From positions 1-7,971 of the forward strand of contig JBFWNZ010000172.1 of assembly GCA_050250795.1 (NCBI GenBank): DNA of 7,971 nt. Direction: 5' to 3'. Made by a program: the position numbers and the translations under genes. How positions within the stretch are numbered: position 1 is the stretch's first letter; each line of letters opens with the position of its first letter. Origin of the DNA: JBFWNZ01 sp050250795. Lineage in GTDB: Bacteria > Pseudomonadota > Alphaproteobacteria > UBA8366. The notes beneath the pieces were generated by a model. It was not told where the DNA came from. It saw only the letters and a program-made list of their open reading frames with translations, and made no database searches. Shown one piece after another: positions 6,756-7,971 of this stretch.

Positions 6756-6761
6756 GGCGCG
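6745..6761. repeat. Perfect 6-bp inverted repeat in the divergent control region
   Basis: CGCGCC (6745-6750) and GGCGCG (6756-6761) are exact reverse complements separated by AGCAA. The element covers the candidate -35 box of pepF and lies just after the predicted start site of the acyl-CoA synthetase transcript. It could be a repressor operator acting on both promoters or an RNA hairpin in one leader. In GC-rich DNA a 6-bp match can also arise by chance. Confidence 0.4.
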
Positions 6762-6785
6762 ACGCGATCGGGCGGAGACGGCTTC

Positions 6786-7971
6786 ATGGAATATAGGGCG
6801 CTCAGCGGCCTGCCGCAGATGTTCTTCCAGCAGGCGGAGCGCCACGGGCGCCAGCCCTTCCTGTGGGCCAAGCAGGACGGGACGTGGCAGCCGCTGTCCT
6901 GGGCCGAGGTTGCGGACCGGGTGCGGGCGCTGGCGCGCGGCCTTGTCGCACTTGGGCTGGAACCGGGCGACCGGGTCGCTCTGGTCTCCGAGAACCGGCC
7001 GGAATGGCTGATCGCGGACATGGCGATCATGGCGGCCGGCGGCATCACCGTGCCGGCCTACACGACCAACACGGTCGCCGACCATCTGCACATCCTGACC
7101 GACAGCGGTGCGCGAATCGCCATCGTTTCGACCCCGGCACTGGCCAAGCGCCTGATCCCGGCGGCGGTCCAGTCGCCCAAGGCCGAAACCCTGATCGCGA
7201 TGCAGCCTGGGGCGGACGCGCCGGCGCAGGGGCTGCGGGTGGTCGGCTGGGATGCCGCGCTGGCGATGGAAGGCGACTTCGGACCGCGCATGGCGGCCAT
7301 CGCGCGCACGGACACCGCCTGCCTCATCTACACCTCCGGCACCTCGGGAAAGCCGAAGGGCGTGATGCTGAGCCACGGCGCCATCCTGTCGAATGTCGAG
7401 GGCTGCCACGATTTCCTGCGCAAGCTGCCGGGCTTCCAGGAACGGCAATCCTTCCTGTCCTTCCTGCCGCTGTCGCATTCCTTCGAGCACACCGCCGGCC
7501 AGATGATCCCCATCGGCATCGCGGCGGAGATTTACTACGCCGAAGGCATCGACAAGCTGGCGGGCAACATCTCGGAAGTGCGGCCGACGATCATCTGCGC
7601 CGTGCCGCGGCTGTACGAGACCATGCGCGACCGCATCCTGCGCGGCGTGGAGCGCGCGGGCGGCCTTCAGGAAAAGCTGTTCCGCAAGACGCTGGAAGTG
7701 GGCCGTCGCGCCTATGAGGAACCGGGCCGGATGGGGCTTGGCGACCGGCTGCTGAACGCTCTGCTGGAACTGCTGGTCCGGCGCAAGGTGCGCGGCCGTT
7801 TCGGCGGCCGGCTCAAGGCCTTCGTTTCCGGCGGCGCGCCGCTCAACTATGAGGTCGGGCTGTTCTTCCAGGCGCTGGGGCTGACCATCCTGCAGGGCTA
7901 CGGCCAGACCGAATCCTCACCCGTCGTCAGCTGCAACGTGCCCCAGAAGAACAAGCTGCGCACGGTCGGCC
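6786..7971 (+). CDS. Long-chain acyl-CoA synthetase (AMP-forming, FAA1-like), N-terminal part
   Basis: The gene begins at the ATG at 6786-6788, with GGAG eight bases upstream, and runs off the right edge after 395 codons. Full-length relatives have about 600 residues, so roughly the last third is missing. The enzyme activates a fatty acid with ATP to an acyl-adenylate and then joins it to coenzyme A. The protein opens MEYRALSGLPQMFFQQAERH. Visible adenylate-forming motifs are YTSGTSGKPKGVMLSH (182-197, the phosphate-binding loop), FLPLSHSFEHTAG (226-238) and GYGQTESSPVV (371-381, acyl-adenylate binding with E376). SWAEVADRVRALARGL (38-53) and SENRPEW (68-74) are also typical of the FAA1 group. 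It is transcribed away from pepF. The C-terminal swinging domain with the catalytic lysine lies outside the window, so completeness cannot be judged. Chain-length preference is unknown. Confidence 0.93.
   Translation, partial: MEYRALSGLPQMFFQQAERHGRQPFLWAKQDGTWQPLSWAEVADRVRALARGLVALGLEPGDRVALVSENRPEWLIADMAIMAAGGITVPAYTTNTVADHLHILTDSGARIAIVSTPALAKRLIPAAVQSPKAETLIAMQPGADAPAQGLRVVGWDAALAMEGDFGPRMAAIARTDTACLIYTSGTSGKPKGVMLSHGAILSNVEGCHDFLRKLPGFQERQSFLSFLPLSHSFEHTAGQMIPIGIAAEIYYAEGIDKLAGNISEVRPTIICAVPRLYETMRDRILRGVERAGGLQEKLFRKTLEVGRRAYEEPGRMGLGDRLLNALLELLVRRKVRGRFGGRLKAFVSGGAPLNYEVGLFFQALGLTILQGYGQTESSPVVSCNVPQKNKLRTVG

Noticed and set aside
6510..7490. Minus-strand open frame of 326 codons across the pepF start, the control region and the acyl-CoA synthetase
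   Set aside because: It overlaps two clear genes in the wrong frame or strand and has no domain; a shadow frame.

Overview
The window looks like a piece of a GC-rich alphaproteobacterial chromosome. This rests on the dense GC-rich coding, the three-subunit (split alpha) proton-translocating transhydrogenase of the Rhodospirillum rubrum type, and protein wording typical of Rhodospirillales and relatives. The exact genus cannot be read from the sequence. I see no mobile element, tRNA, rRNA, CRISPR array or prophage gene, and no intergenic gap longer than about 100 bases.

Layout. Seven genes run leftward on the minus strand and one runs rightward at the right edge. In transcription order from the divergent region near 6750, the leftward genes are: an M3 family zinc oligoendopeptidase (4925-6703); an alpha/beta hydrolase starting with GTG and overlapping the peptidase stop by 4 bases (4113-4928); an ABC1/AarF (UbiB-like) atypical kinase 29 bases further on (2740-4083); a divergent enoyl-CoA hydratase/isomerase family protein (1910-2671); and then pntAA (575-1807), pntAB (152-571) and the first 46 codons of pntB (1-138). 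The rightward gene is a long-chain acyl-CoA synthetase (AMP-forming) whose first 395 codons are present (6786-7971).

How the genes may work together. pntAA-pntAB-pntB is a clear operon for the membrane enzyme that uses the proton gradient to make NADPH from NADH. The peptidase, hydrolase and kinase are packed tightly enough to be one transcript. The crotonase follows after 68 bases and may belong to it. The pnt genes follow after 102 bases and may have their own promoter. The acyl-CoA synthetase and the crotonase suggest acyl-CoA metabolism, and ABC1 kinases are linked to isoprenoid quinone or lipid metabolism. A joint function for peptidase, hydrolase and kinase is only a hypothesis.

Most of the window is ordinary housekeeping sequence. 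The points most worth a second look are the crotonase that has lost both usual catalytic glutamates, the ABC1 kinase with KVAQ in place of KxGQ and no C-terminal membrane anchor, and the 82-base divergent control region with overlapping -10 boxes and a perfect 6-bp inverted repeat. I did not find convincing evidence for an entirely new system.
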